NCBI GenBank assembly: GCA_014323675.1
Contig: JACONN010000002.1
Location: forward strand, 1,966,001-2,030,000
Direction of reading: 5' to 3'
Source of the DNA: Hormoscilla sp. GM7CHS1pb
GTDB taxonomy: Bacteria; Cyanobacteriota; Cyanobacteriia; Cyanobacteriales; Desertifilaceae
DNA length: 64,000 nt
In this document: in pieces, positions 1 to 8,731 of the stretch
How the letters are laid out: each line of letters opens with the position of its first letter
Numbering within the stretch: the first letter of the stretch is position 1
Position numbers and translations under genes: made by a program
Notes under the pieces: generated by a model
Told to the model about the DNA's origin: nothing
Database searches by the model: none
What the model saw: the letters and a program-made list of their open reading frames with translations, nothing else

Positions 1-1
1 C

Positions 2-346
2 AGCGAATCTCAGAAGTGGACGACAGCCCATCCCCCCATTCTCTGCACTGGCTTCGACACCAGTTTGAAACAGATTGCTCCCCTATTCGATTGGTCCGAG
101 GGCTATGCTGCCCTCACTGAGTACGATGAATCCACTCTCACCCCTGGCCTCTTTGTCGCCGGGCCTTCCGTGCGCCATGGGGATTTGATTTTTTGCTTCA
201 TCTACAAGTTTCGTCAGCGCTTTGCGGTGCTGGCCAATGCGATCGCCCATCGCCTCGGCCTCGACCCCAGCCCCCTTGATGCCTACCGCCAGGCCGGACT
301 CTTCCTCGATGACCTCTCCTGCTGTAGCAACGACTGCATTTGTTAG
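2..346 (+). CDS. C-terminal part of an FAD/NAD(P)-dependent oxidoreductase (partial)
   Basis: The frame is open from the window edge to a TAG at 344-346, so the N-terminal nucleotide-binding part lies outside the window. The visible stretch contains ILCTGFDTS, then LTPGLFVAGPSVRHGDLIFC and a helix-rich tail, which resemble the last segment of thioredoxin-reductase-like flavoproteins where the GxFVAG-type motif contacts FAD. The protein ends with clustered cysteines (CCSNDCIC), a possible metal or redox site. It lies 119 bases upstream of the FeoB-like gene on the same strand and may belong to the same metal-handling group. The exact substrate cannot be inferred. Confidence 0.6.
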   Translation, partial: SESQKWTTAHPPILCTGFDTSLKQIAPLFDWSEGYAALTEYDESTLTPGLFVAGPSVRHGDLIFCFIYKFRQRFAVLANAIAHRLGLDPSPLDAYRQAGLFLDDLSCCSNDCIC

Positions 347-465
347 CGAGGTTCAAAATTTTGAATTTTGAGTTTTGAATTCTTCTACTGAGCCGCCAAC
401 TCAAAACTCAAAACTAAGAACTTGCACCTTTTTCCTCCCCCACCCATCCACCCATCACCCTCCCC

Positions 466-1998
466 ATGCCCAGCGCCACTCCCACCCAACGCACCACCGT
501 AATTGTCGGCAAAGAAAGTACCGGCAAATCCGAACTGGCAGCAGCGCTCACGGGGCGTTCTCCTGTCAGCACCAACATTCAGGGATCGACGATCGCCTGC
601 GAAACCTATCAGACCAGAGACGATGCCTTTATCGACACCCCAGGCATTCTCTTTCGCTCCGACACCACCACCACCCGAACCGCCCTGGCGCAACTCCAGG
701 CCCATGACAGGATTTTGTTAGTCGTTAAAGCGACCCATATTGATGATGACCTGGCGGATTTGCTACCGCTAGTGGCTGGAAAGCAAGGGCTGGTGGTCGT
801 CACCTTCTGGGATAAAGTGTTGCCCTCTGACTTCACCCAGCAGGTCTTGGGCCGTTGGGAGCAAACCTCCCAGGTTAGGTTTATTCCCGTGGATGCCCGT
901 CATCTAAGCCAGAGTCAACGCCAGCAGATTCTAGAGGCGTTGCAGACTCCAGTCCCCTTCCCCCAGCAATGGCACCCGATTCCGGCGGGCTGGCGGATCG
1001 AGCCCGCCCCCACTTGGTTGGAGCATCCGCGCTGGGGCGGGTTGCTGGCCATCCTATTGTTGCTGTTGCCTGCGGTCATTGCCGTTTGGGTCGCTAATGG
1101 AGTCGCGGGCATACTCGATCCACCGATCCAAAGCGGATTAGCCCCTCTGGTCAATTTCCTATCTCAGGCACCCTCGCTGTTAGAGGCGATTCTGATTGGC
1201 CGCTATGGCTTAGTTACGATGGGGCCGCTGTTATTTGTCTGGGCGGTACCTACGGTCATTCTGTATGCCCTGTTTTTAGGCGCATATAAGGCCAGCGGTA
1301 CTCGCGCCTGTTCCAGTTGTTCCCGGCAGACCTGTATGAGTGCGATCGCCTTTGGTTCGGCCTGTTCCTACCAGTTAGGGGCCACTATGGGAGTCTTCAG
1401 CGCCGCCAATTTGCCCGGTTTAGTGGTGCCTTACCTGGGCTACTTAACCCTGACGACCCTAATCTACACCCGTCTGATTGCGCCTAAAGCCGCCCGTTCC
1501 CCCCACAATACGCTGACGATCGAACGGCGCACGTTTTTGGAAATGCCCCGTTGGTCGGCCATCTGGCGCGAAACCCAAGGTACTCTCAGCCAGTTTTTCA
1601 CCAATGCGATTCCCATCTTTTTAGCGATCGCGATCGTCGCCTCAGTATTGGACTGGTTTGGCCTCATCACCGCTCTGGCGGGATGGATTAGTCCCCTAAT
1701 GGGGCTGTTTGGCCTGCCTCCAGAAGCAGCTCTACCCGTTATTTTGGCCTCGATTCGCAAAGACGGACTGCTGCTCTTTGCCGAACCAGACACCCTAGCG
1801 GTACTAACACCTCTGCAAATCTTGACGGGCGTGTACCTGGCCGGGGTGTTGCTGCCCTGCCTGGTAACCGCACTGACCATCGCCCGCGAACAGTCGGTGC
1901 GGTTTGCGGTGGGGCTGATGGCTCGCCAGGCGATCGCCGCGATCGTTTTTTCTATGCTTCTGGCTTGGGGCGGCGCAGTTTTTGTAGCGTTCACCTGA
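466..1998 (+). CDS. Short FeoB-like GTPase / ferrous-iron-type membrane transporter
   Basis: An N-terminal G domain shows a P-loop GKESTGKS (residues 15-22) and DTPG (57-60); the guanine-specificity motif is degenerate (FWDK at 114-117 instead of NxxD). From about residue 190 the protein becomes a multi-spanning membrane domain with FeoB gate-type features: a cysteine-rich loop CSSCSRQTC, SACSYQLGATMG, and a late RKDGLLL motif. At 510 residues it is clearly shorter than classical FeoB (about 700-800) and seems to lack the helical insulation domain. The neighbouring metal ABC transporter supports a role in divalent-metal uptake. Iron as substrate is inferred from family only. Confidence 0.7.
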   Translation: MPSATPTQRTTVIVGKESTGKSELAAALTGRSPVSTNIQGSTIACETYQTRDDAFIDTPGILFRSDTTTTRTALAQLQAHDRILLVVKATHIDDDLADLLPLVAGKQGLVVVTFWDKVLPSDFTQQVLGRWEQTSQVRFIPVDARHLSQSQRQQILEALQTPVPFPQQWHPIPAGWRIEPAPTWLEHPRWGGLLAILLLLLPAVIAVWVANGVAGILDPPIQSGLAPLVNFLSQAPSLLEAILIGRYGLVTMGPLLFVWAVPTVILYALFLGAYKASGTRACSSCSRQTCMSAIAFGSACSYQLGATMGVFSAANLPGLVVPYLGYLTLTTLIYTRLIAPKAARSPHNTLTIERRTFLEMPRWSAIWRETQGTLSQFFTNAIPIFLAIAIVASVLDWFGLITALAGWISPLMGLFGLPPEAALPVILASIRKDGLLLFAEPDTLAVLTPLQILTGVYLAGVLLPCLVTALTIAREQSVRFAVGLMARQAIAAIVFSMLLAWGGAVFVAFT

Positions 1999-1999
1999 A

Positions 2000-2090
2000 C
2001 AGGACTTACGCATGAAATCTATATGTGCTAGGGTCAACGGCCGTTGACCCCTACAGGTAGTGTTTAACGATCGCTTTTGCGTAAGTCCTG
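2000..2090. mobile_element. 91-bp MITE with CAGGACTTACGCA ends
   Basis: The element begins CAGGACTTACGCA and ends with its exact reverse complement at 2078-2090. The flanking 5-bp CTGAA occurs on both sides (1995-1999 and 2091-2095), so it looks like a target duplication. The middle contains a perfect 20-bp palindrome at 2031-2050 (core AACGGCCGTT). No coding capacity. It sits right behind the TGA of the FeoB-like gene; the left target copy overlaps that stop codon. Confidence 0.75.
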
Positions 2091-2180
2091 CTGAATTGGC
2101 GACAATCTGCATCGGTTTGCTGTTTAACCACAGTAGCGCTAATCGGATCGGAAACAAGATGCTTTACCTACCTATAGCTT

Positions 2181-3047
2181 TCATCGCCTCTGGGTCAGCA
2201 CCCCCTGGGTAGGGCTGAACAGAAACGCCAAAAGAAAGATTCCAAAAGCCACTAAAACGATGGCAGACCCCGAAGGAATATCTAGGTAGTAGCTCAAATA
2301 CATTCCGGCAACACTGGCAAATGCACCCAGACAGCCGCCCAAAATCATCATCTGATGTAACTCTTTGACCAGTAGATAAGCCGTCATCCCAGGAGCCACC
2401 AGCATGGCAATCACCAGTAAAACTCCCACGGTTTGCAGACTGGCGACCACCGTCAGGCTAATGGCGGTGACGATGCCGAGGTAATACCAGCGCACCCGCA
2501 TGCCACCAGCCTGAGCCCCAATGGGGTCAAAGGTGTAGAACAATAACTCTTTGTAAAACAGCCAAACGCCAGTCAAAATGATTAACGTGATGCCGAAGGT
2601 CAGCATCAGATCGCCCCGGTTGACCCCCAGGATGTTGCCAAACAAAATGTGAATGACATCAATGCGATTGGCTCCGGGCAAGATCGTTACCAGGGCTGTC
2701 CCGATCGCTAGAAACGATGCCAAAATCAACGCCATCACTGAATCCACCTTGAGCCGGGATTGCGACTCAATGCCCGCCAGCACGACGGCACTCACCACCC
2801 CCGCTACCAACGCCCCCAACGACAGGGGCAACCCCAGATACACCGCCACCGGCAACCCCGCCATCACTCCGTGAGCAATCATGTCGCCCATCATGCCCAT
2901 CTGCTGCACAATCATGTAACTGCCCACGACGGCACACAAAACGCCCAGCAAGATTCCCATAGTCAGGGCATTGCGCATGAATTCAAAGCCCAACGGCTCA
3001 ATTAACCATGTCAAAATAATACGCCTCCCTTTTATCCAATGAATCAA
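2181..3047 (-). CDS. Metal (Mn/Zn-type) ABC transporter permease
   Basis: An integral membrane protein of the ABC-3 family with about eight hydrophobic segments. Family landmarks are FMRNALTMGILLGVLCAVVG near the N-terminus, ILFGNILGVNRGD in the middle, FYTFDPIGAQAGGMRVRW, and SGSAIVLVAFGIFLLAFLFS at the end. The listed start gives 288 residues, but family alignment suggests starting about 11 residues later, near LTWLIEPL. It lies 12 bases downstream of the ATPase gene on the same strand, so both are probably one transcript. Close resemblance to cyanobacterial MntB-type permeases suggests manganese, but zinc cannot be excluded given the zinc genes next door. Confidence 0.88.
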   Translation of the reverse strand: MIHWIKGRRIILTWLIEPLGFEFMRNALTMGILLGVLCAVVGSYMIVQQMGMMGDMIAHGVMAGLPVAVYLGLPLSLGALVAGVVSAVVLAGIESQSRLKVDSVMALILASFLAIGTALVTILPGANRIDVIHILFGNILGVNRGDLMLTFGITLIILTGVWLFYKELLFYTFDPIGAQAGGMRVRWYYLGIVTAISLTVVASLQTVGVLLVIAMLVAPGMTAYLLVKELHQMMILGGCLGAFASVAGMYLSYYLDIPSGSAIVLVAFGIFLLAFLFSPTQGVLTQRR

Positions 3048-3059
3048 GCACCCGAGAAC

Positions 3060-3809
3060 TTATGCAGCAATGAACCGCACCGGGGCATCGTAAGCTGCCA
3101 GCAGGTTGTCTTTCGTCATCACTTCGTAGCGCGACCCCTGCGCGATGACCCGCTTGTTCAGCAATAACATTCGATCGTAGTGACCCAGAATTTCGCCGAG
3201 GTCGTGGCTGATGACGAGCAAGGTTTTGGCTTGAGCCTTCAACTCGCTAAAAATCTCGAACATGATGGATTCCGTTTTCCGATCCACTGCGGCGAAGGGT
3301 TCATCCAGAATCAGGAGTTCGGCTTCCTTAGCTAGCGCCCCGGCCAAAAATACCCGCTGCTGCTGTCCGCCGGATAGGTCGCTAATGCTGCGATCGCGAT
3401 ACTCATACATACCCACCCGCTCCAGCGCTGCCTTGACTCGCTCGCGAGATTGGCGACTGGGCTGGCGAAACAGCCCGGTTTGCAGGGTGCGGCTCATCAT
3501 GGCGACATTCCAGACCGTGACGGGATAGTCCCAATCGATTTGCGATCGCTGGGGCACGTAGGCAACCTGCGAAAGCTGGTGCGTCAGAGGTTTCCCTTTC
3601 AGCAGAACTGTACCTGTGGCCGATCGAATCAGCCCCAGCATGGCTTTGACCATCGTGCTTTTACCCGACCCGTTCGGCCCAAAGATGCCCACCAATTCGC
3701 CAGCGTCAAAGGTACAACTCACATCGTTGAGCGCCGTGAAACTGCGATAGCTCACAGATAAATTTTGAACGAGTAGCATAGCCTGTTTCCGAGAAAGGTG
3801 AATAGACAA
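3060..3809 (-). CDS. Metal (Mn/Zn-type) ABC transporter ATP-binding protein
   Basis: A complete ABC ATPase: Walker A GPNGSGKST (residues 44-52), Q-loop VPQRSQIDWDYPVTVW, signature LSGGQQQR, Walker B LLILDEPF, and switch histidine in VISHDLG. The Q-loop phrase with DYPVTVW is characteristic of the MntA/ZnuC group energising uptake of Mn, Zn or Fe. A second in-frame ATG at 3779 (MLLVQNLSVSY) matches the usual family start better. It is first in a two-gene operon with the permease, and divergent from the binding-protein gene. Confidence 0.9.
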   Translation of the reverse strand: MSIHLSRKQAMLLVQNLSVSYRSFTALNDVSCTFDAGELVGIFGPNGSGKSTMVKAMLGLIRSATGTVLLKGKPLTHQLSQVAYVPQRSQIDWDYPVTVWNVAMMSRTLQTGLFRQPSRQSRERVKAALERVGMYEYRDRSISDLSGGQQQRVFLAGALAKEAELLILDEPFAAVDRKTESIMFEIFSELKAQAKTLLVISHDLGEILGHYDRMLLLNKRVIAQGSRYEVMTKDNLLAAYDAPVRFIAA

Positions 3810-4276
3810 AGAACAGAAAATGAAGTAAATATGAAATGAGCTTACTGCAAACTGCTCTCAAAAATCAATCCCCTTTCTGTTGAGAGTGACTCTGGAGCCG
3901 TCGTTTGCCAACAGTTACGCTGCCAGGCGCGACTTCCGGATGCCACCGGGAGCGACTGATATCAAATTCGCACCTCAACAGCAGGTTATCCCGATCGTGC
4001 AAACTCTTTCGGTAAAAGCAGTTCGCCGTTTTGTTTTTCCTGCCTACGACGCCTACGACCCCCAGATTTGATATGATTTTTTAGTCTGCTCGGTTGCGGT
4101 GCCGCGATCTCGCCGCCGTTTACCCCCAAACCCCTTGAGCCATCCATGAGGGGCTGAAACGGTTGATTCCACAGAGGAGGCACTTTGTTACCGATGCAGG
4201 ATTGGGTCGTTTGTTATGATACCCTTTAAGCTTGACAGGATTTTTTCTTAATTAAACACCTAATCAGGAGACTCCA
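3810..4276. other. Divergent intergenic region between transporter and binding-protein genes
   Basis: 467 bases with no convincing gene. A TATGAT at 4215-4220 could be a -10 element for the binding-protein gene, which has an AGGAG ribosome site just before its ATG. I searched for a TGATAAT-N-ATTATCA Zur-type box and found no good match. Short ORFs here lack family features. Confidence 0.4.
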
Positions 4277-5250
4277 ATGGGTTTTTTCTTTCAGTCAAAG
4301 CCTCGTTTTGCAGGCACTTTCGCCGCTTTAGCAGTTGTGGCTGGATTGGCGGCCTGTGGCACCCCGACCGAGACGACCACCGCCCCGAGGAAACGGTAGA
4401 AACCAGCGAAGCGGCCAGTGATGGTGAAACACCAGAGGTCATCGCCTCCTACAGCGTCCTCTGCAGCATGGTGGAGCAAGTTGCCGCAGGGGTTTTAGTA
4501 CCCAACTGCCTGGTCAACTATGACCAGGACCCGCACACCTATGAGGCTACTCCGTCTGACCGACGGGCGATCGAGGTGGCGGATGCGGTGTTCTATGCAG
4601 GGTTAAACTTCGAGCCGTCGATTATCGAGATGGCGGAAGCAACCACTACCCCGGCGCCCAAAGTGGCGGTACACGACGAAGCAGTTGAAGATGTTATTGA
4701 AGTAGAGGAGGACGGGGAAGTGGAACCCGACCCCCACATCTGGCACGATGTCGAAAACGGCATCCGCATGGTGGAGTCGATCGAGCAAACCCTGGTTGAA
4801 ATCGACCCCGCCAATGCCGACACTTACGCCAGCAATGCCGACGCCCTGATCGGTGAGTTGGAGCGGTTGGACACCTGGATTCCCGAACAAATTGCCACCA
4901 TTCCAGAGAATCAGCGCCGCCTGATTACTACCCACGATGCCATGAGCTATTACGCCAGAGCCTATGGCCTGGTGGTCGAAGGCACGCTATTGGGAATCTC
5001 CACAGAGGAAGAACCCACGGCAGCCCAGGTCAAATCCCTAGTGGATGGGATTCAGGCGATCGGCGTTCCGATCTTGTTTGCGGAGTTAACCACCAACGAC
5101 AAGGTGCTGCAAACCGTCGCCAATGAGGCGGGCGTCGATATTTCCAAGGATGTGTTGATTGCCGACGGCATTGGCGAAAAGGGCACTCCCGGTGGCAGCT
5201 ATCAGGGCATGCTGGTTTACAATACCTGTACCATTGTGACCGGCCTGGGG
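4277..5250 (+). pseudogene. Metal-binding lipoprotein of the ABC transporter (frameshifted, 3' end fused)
   Basis: The ATG at 4277 opens a lipoprotein signal peptide ending LAACG, but this frame stops after about 40 codons. The rest of the protein continues in another frame after a CCCC run near 4384-4387 (PEETVETSEAASDGE...), so one base is gained or lost there. The mature part is a cluster A-I solute-binding protein: DPHTYE, DPHIWHD, TTHDAMSYYA, LFAELTTND and IADGIGEKGTPGGSYQGM supply the metal ligands; the Glu in AELTTND resembles the Mn-type set. An acidic loop replaces the usual His-rich loop. Family homology ends at VTGLG near 5250, where the same frame runs into a YwiC-like sequence. 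Confidence 0.75.
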
Positions 5251-5895
5251 GCACCTGTTCGGAGTTTGAGTAAGCCGCTGCAGACCAATGACGCCGCCCC
5301 CCCAGATCGACTCACGCTCCAGATTAAGCAGCGCCGCAGTTGGAAACCTCGATTTCTGGTTTGGGGAGGATTGTATACTGGCATTGCCCTGGGCATTTCA
5401 GTTTATCTGTTCTTGCAAACGCCTATGTTGCTTTAGCTCTACCTGGGGGCGATCGCCGCTTTGCTGATTGATAGTGTGGCGGTGTTTTACCGCAGACAAA
5501 AATCAATTTGGAATGAATTTCTAACTTTTGCGGCTGTATGTCTGGCTGCTCCCTTGGCGGCGATGGCCACAACAGGAACGGCAACGATTGCACTGTTGGG
5601 CTTATGGCTCTTGAATACCCTGTTTTTCAGCAGTGCTATTTTTACCGTGAAGCTGCGTAAACCTAAAAAAGCGCGATCGCTGTTTCCGGGTCTGGTTTAT
5701 CACGGTATCGCCACGCTAATAGTCTTGGGTTTATGGTACGTTGGCTGGCTGCCTGGGCTGGCAGCGATCGCTTTCGGTATAGTCCTGCTGAAGTTCGGGT
5801 TCATTCTCTGGAACTTGGAATGGTACAAAGCGGCTGCTATGAAGAATGTGGCGCTGGTGGAAACACTTTCACATCGAGAAAACCTAAATCTCTAA
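5251..5895 (+). pseudogene. YwiC-like membrane protein, 5'-truncated, one in-frame TAG
   Basis: Directly fused in frame behind the binding protein is the C-terminal portion of a YwiC-like protein: WKPRFLVWGGLYTGIALG, then after a TAG at 5434-5436 the same frame continues LYLGAIAALL..., FLTFAAVCLAAPLAAMATTGT and several further membrane segments to 5895. The normal N-terminus is absent, so a deletion has probably joined the two genes. The isolated TAG is either a nonsense mutation or a base error. The YwiC assignment is from general resemblance; the biochemical role of the family is unknown. Confidence 0.55.
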
Positions 5896-5901
5896 TTAGA
5901 A

Positions 5902-5916
5902 TGATTTTCGTTCTCA
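5902..5916. promoter_or_regulatory. Weak Zur-box-like 7-1-7 site upstream of hisI
   Basis: TGATTTTCGTTCTCA resembles the cyanobacterial Zur operator TGATAAT-N-ATTATCA with four mismatches in 14 positions. It lies 178 bases before the hisI ATG. Better matches occur in front of folE and hemB, which is the main reason for listing it. Confidence 0.4.
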
Positions 5917-6093
5917 CAATATGCGAATATATAGAGGTAGATGTGAACTCTTTGTAAAGTGGCTGTCTGCAAATTTACAGCAAACCGAGAAAGAGACGAA
6001 CGTAGTTCCCGAATCAACGACCAACCAACGCTCTGAGTCCCAACTGAGGCAATCTATTTACTCCAGACCAGCGATATTCATTGTTTCTGTCCT

Positions 6094-6580
6094 ATGTCAT
6101 CACAATTTGCTGCCCGAACTTCAGTTGAAGCTGTCGAAGAAGGGATGCTTTTGGCTCCTAAGTTTGACGTCAATGGTCTCATCCCCGTTATCACCACCGA
6201 TGCTGCAACCGGCGAGGTGCTGATGCACGCCTATATGAATGAAGCGGCGTTGCTAAAAAACCCTTGAAACCGGCGAAGCTCACTACTACAGCCGCAGTCG
6301 TCAGCAGATCTGGCACAAGGGAGCCACCAGTGGGCTGGTGCAGGCCGTGCAGCAATTGCTGATTGATGACGACCAGGATTGCCTGTGGATGAAGGTCACG
6401 ATAGCTGGAACAGGGGCCAGTTGCCATGTGGGCTATCGCTCTTGCTTTTACCGTCAGATTTCTCCTGGTGAGGGCGATGTTAAGGCGAGTCCGCCCATTG
6501 CGCTCGTGCTTACGGAAACCACCAAAACTTTTGACCCCGTCGCCGTCTATGGGGATGCTCCCAATCATACTCAACTTTGA
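6094..6580 (+). pseudogene. hisI: Phosphoribosyl-AMP cyclohydrolase, frameshifted in an A-run
   Basis: HisI opens the adenine ring of phosphoribosyl-AMP in histidine synthesis. The first frame reads [14 protein letters not shown]... to [11 protein letters not shown] and hits a TGA; the family sequence resumes one frame over as [32 protein letters not shown] and [11 protein letters not shown], keeping the metal-binding cysteines. The shift falls in the six-A run 6255-6260, where five A would restore the reading frame, so slippage or a sequencing error is possible. Neighbouring Zur-type boxes fit the known occurrence of HisI paralogues in zinc regulons. Confidence 0.75.
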
Positions 6581-6776
6581 ACCAAGGAAGGTTCCGGATG
6601 CCAACGAGGGCGATCGCGTCAATCTGGAGATTTGGGCGTGCTTACCCTTGAAGAGTTACAGGAAAAAATGCAAGCCGCCTGACAAATCACTCTTCTGATT
6701 GTCACTCTTCAAAGAGGAATGTGCGCCCATGCGCTATATTCAGATGACACCAATTCATAACCTTAACCGTTGAACA

Positions 6777-7211
6777 ATGACTTCCACTACCCAGCAACTG
6801 CCTCCAAATTTAGAACAGATTATTCAAAAGTTTCAGCGCATCACTGAACCGAAACGACGCTACGAATATCTGCTGTGGTTTGCGAAGCGCGTGCCGCCTT
6901 TTCCCGATGAGGCCAAGATTTCCGCCCATCGGGTCCCGGGCTGTGTATCCCAGGTGTATCTCACCGCTACCCTTCAAGACGGGTGCATTGTTTACCAGGC
7001 CGATGCCGATGCTCAAATTCCCAAGGGGCTGGTGGGGCTATTGATGGAAGGACTCAATGGCATCCCACCGGAAGAGGTTGTGCAGTTGTCCCCCGACTTT
7101 ATTCAGCAAACTGGGCTAAATGTCAGTCTCACCCCGTCTCGGAGCAATGGTTTCTACAATATTTTCAAGACCATGCAGCAATGGGCGATCGCCCTCACAG
7201 ATTCTCTCTAG
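6777..7211 (+). CDS. sufE: SufE sulfur acceptor for Fe-S assembly
   Basis: 144 residues, the usual SufE length. The conserved HRVPGCVSQVYL places the active cysteine that takes persulfide sulfur from the SufS desulfurase and passes it to the SUF scaffold. The C-terminal GLNVSLTPSRSNGFYNIFKTM is also standard. The ATG follows a 196-base gap after hisI in which I recognise no gene. It is intact, unlike its two neighbours. Confidence 0.93.
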   Translation: MTSTTQQLPPNLEQIIQKFQRITEPKRRYEYLLWFAKRVPPFPDEAKISAHRVPGCVSQVYLTATLQDGCIVYQADADAQIPKGLVGLLMEGLNGIPPEEVVQLSPDFIQQTGLNVSLTPSRSNGFYNIFKTMQQWAIALTDSL

Positions 7212-7288
7212 GGAAAAGACGATCCGAGTCATGTGTATAGCGCGATGATTGGGTAATATAAGCATATTAAATTCCAGGAGGTGAGCGG

Positions 7289-7992
7289 ATGCAATGGGCA
7301 ATTTTGAGTGGTATTGAGGGCAATTTAGCGGCTTATGAAGCGGTGTTGCAGGATATTCGACGGCAGCGCAGCCCGGTCACTGACCTATACATAGTCGGAG
7401 ATGCGATCGGGCTAAAGGGGACAATGAGGCCGTGATTCGGCGACTGCGATCGCCCCGCTCGGGAGAACTCGAACCTCAGGTTTGTATCGGTTGGTGGGAA
7501 GAGCAATGCTTTAGTTTGCATGGGCTGAGTGGGTTGCTAGATGCCCCCGAACTGATGGCCAAATTTGGGGGCGATGGGGTCAAGCACCTGTGGGAATCGG
7601 TATCGCGGGAGTCGGTGGGGTGGTTGCGATCGCTCCACTTTGGCTTTCATGAACTGGACTGCTTACTCATCCACGGCAGTACCGTTAGCTATGCCGATGA
7701 ACTCACGCCAGAGACACCTGCGATTCAGTTGTGCGATCGCCTCATCCGCGCCGATGCGAATACCCTATTTTGTGGGAGATCGGGGCTGACCTTTGAATGC
7801 TGGGTGACTCCCGGTAAACTCCGCTCAACAGTCACGACCTTAGACGGCAAACAGGAGCCACAGGAACAGGGGAAAACACCCCGCCGCGTTGTCGGCGTTG
7901 GATCTGTAGGGCGCACCCAAGGTCTGGCAACCTACGCCCGATATAACCCTGGCAATGATGACGTAACCTTTAGCACTGTAACCTATGGATAA
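7289..7992 (+). pseudogene. Metallophosphoesterase-like protein (one frameshift)
   Basis: The ATG at 7289 follows AGGAGGTGAG and opens MQWAILSGIEGNLAAYEAVL...DLYIVGDAIGL. After the CTAAAGGGG tract (7412-7420) the family sequence continues one frame over as GDNEAVIRRLRSPRSGELE, so a single base is missing. Downstream LLIHGSTVSYADEL, FCGRSGL and VVGVGSVGRTQG match a calcineurin-like phosphoesterase family of cyanobacteria. The usual DxHGN is altered to GIEGN, so catalysis may differ. It lies between sufE and folE in the metal region. Confidence 0.65.
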
Positions 7993-8346
7993 ACCCAAAG
8001 CAATGGAAGAAGACGTGCCGCTCTACCATTTTCTTTGAGAGGAGGCGATCGCGTGGGTCTCCTTGGGTTTTGGCGATCAGTAAAACTTATATATACGCCA
8101 AATCAAGGCTCGATCGCCTTTCTTCTCCAAAATTGTATACTGAGATACAATTTACACCATAGACCCAGGAGAGCCGATCTCGTTCCCCATCACCACTTAA
8201 CGGGCAGTATTCTTAAACCTTTAGTCCGGACAGTTTTTCGACCCCAGAACCAGGATATAGCAAGGGTTACGGCAAAAGGCGCATCATTTTTTTCAAGGTC
8301 AGCCCCAGGGCTAACTTGTAAAAAATGGCTCGATCTCCCAAAGGCT

Positions 8347-8369
8347 GACGCTGTAAGGCTTACAGCGTC
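8347..8369. repeat. Perfect 11-bp inverted repeat
   Basis: GACGCTGTAAG at 8347-8357 and its exact complement at 8359-8369 are separated by one base, followed by TTTCCCC. It could fold as a transcript-end hairpin or be part of a dispersed repeat; the surrounding 8030-8430 stretch has no recognisable gene. Confidence 0.5.
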
Positions 8370-8439
8370 TTTCCCCAAAGAGTCCGGAGTATTGCTTAAC
8401 AATTCATAAAAATATAGTGTAGTGTAGGATGTCTGAGGG

Positions 8440-8454
8440 TGATAATCATTCTCA
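8440..8454. promoter_or_regulatory. Zur box upstream of folE
   Basis: TGATAATCATTCTCA matches the cyanobacterial Zur operator TGATAAT-N-ATTATCA at 13 of 14 defined positions. It precedes folE by 277 bases; 121 of these come from a MITE plus its target copy, so the site was originally about 156 bases from the start codon. Confidence 0.7.
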
Positions 8455-8560
8455 TATTGCGCTGAGGGGGAAACGATCGCGCTGCATGATTATGCTGCGA
8501 TACGTGCTCCGCACAGGCAAGCCAACGTTCTACCCAAAAACGACTGAACTATTACGACTG

Positions 8561-8673
8561 GGCGTTGCACATTTTGGGGATGATGCCTACGCATGCACAT
8601 AACTTAAACTGGCTTGTAGTCTAGGTTTAAGACTTCTGCAACTATGCCCATCATCCCGTAATTGTGCAACGCC
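8561..8673. mobile_element. 113-bp MITE derived from the IS1-family element, 8-bp target duplication
   Basis: The left end (8561-8584, GGCGTTGCACATTTTGGGGA...) and right end (8650-8673) are nearly the same terminal repeats as the IS1-family element at 34804-35675. TACGACTG is duplicated exactly on both sides (8553-8560 and 8674-8681). There is no ORF inside. It lies between the Zur box and folE. Confidence 0.85.
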
Positions 8674-8731
8674 TACGACTGAATTGTTCGACGAATACGT
8701 TACTGACCCATTTACTGACTGAACTCGCTCT

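Noticed and set aside
1464-2157. Two minus-strand ORFs over the FeoB-like gene
   Set aside because: They are antisense to membrane-protein codons and have no domain signature.
6191-6622. 143-codon minus-strand ORF over hisI
   Set aside because: The plus strand gives HisI motifs on both sides of the frameshift; this ORF has none.
8190-8402. 70-codon ORF ending near IS-type repeats
   Set aside because: It resembles a hypothetical often annotated over dispersed repeats, and its centre is an 11-bp inverted repeat. No ribosome site or domain.
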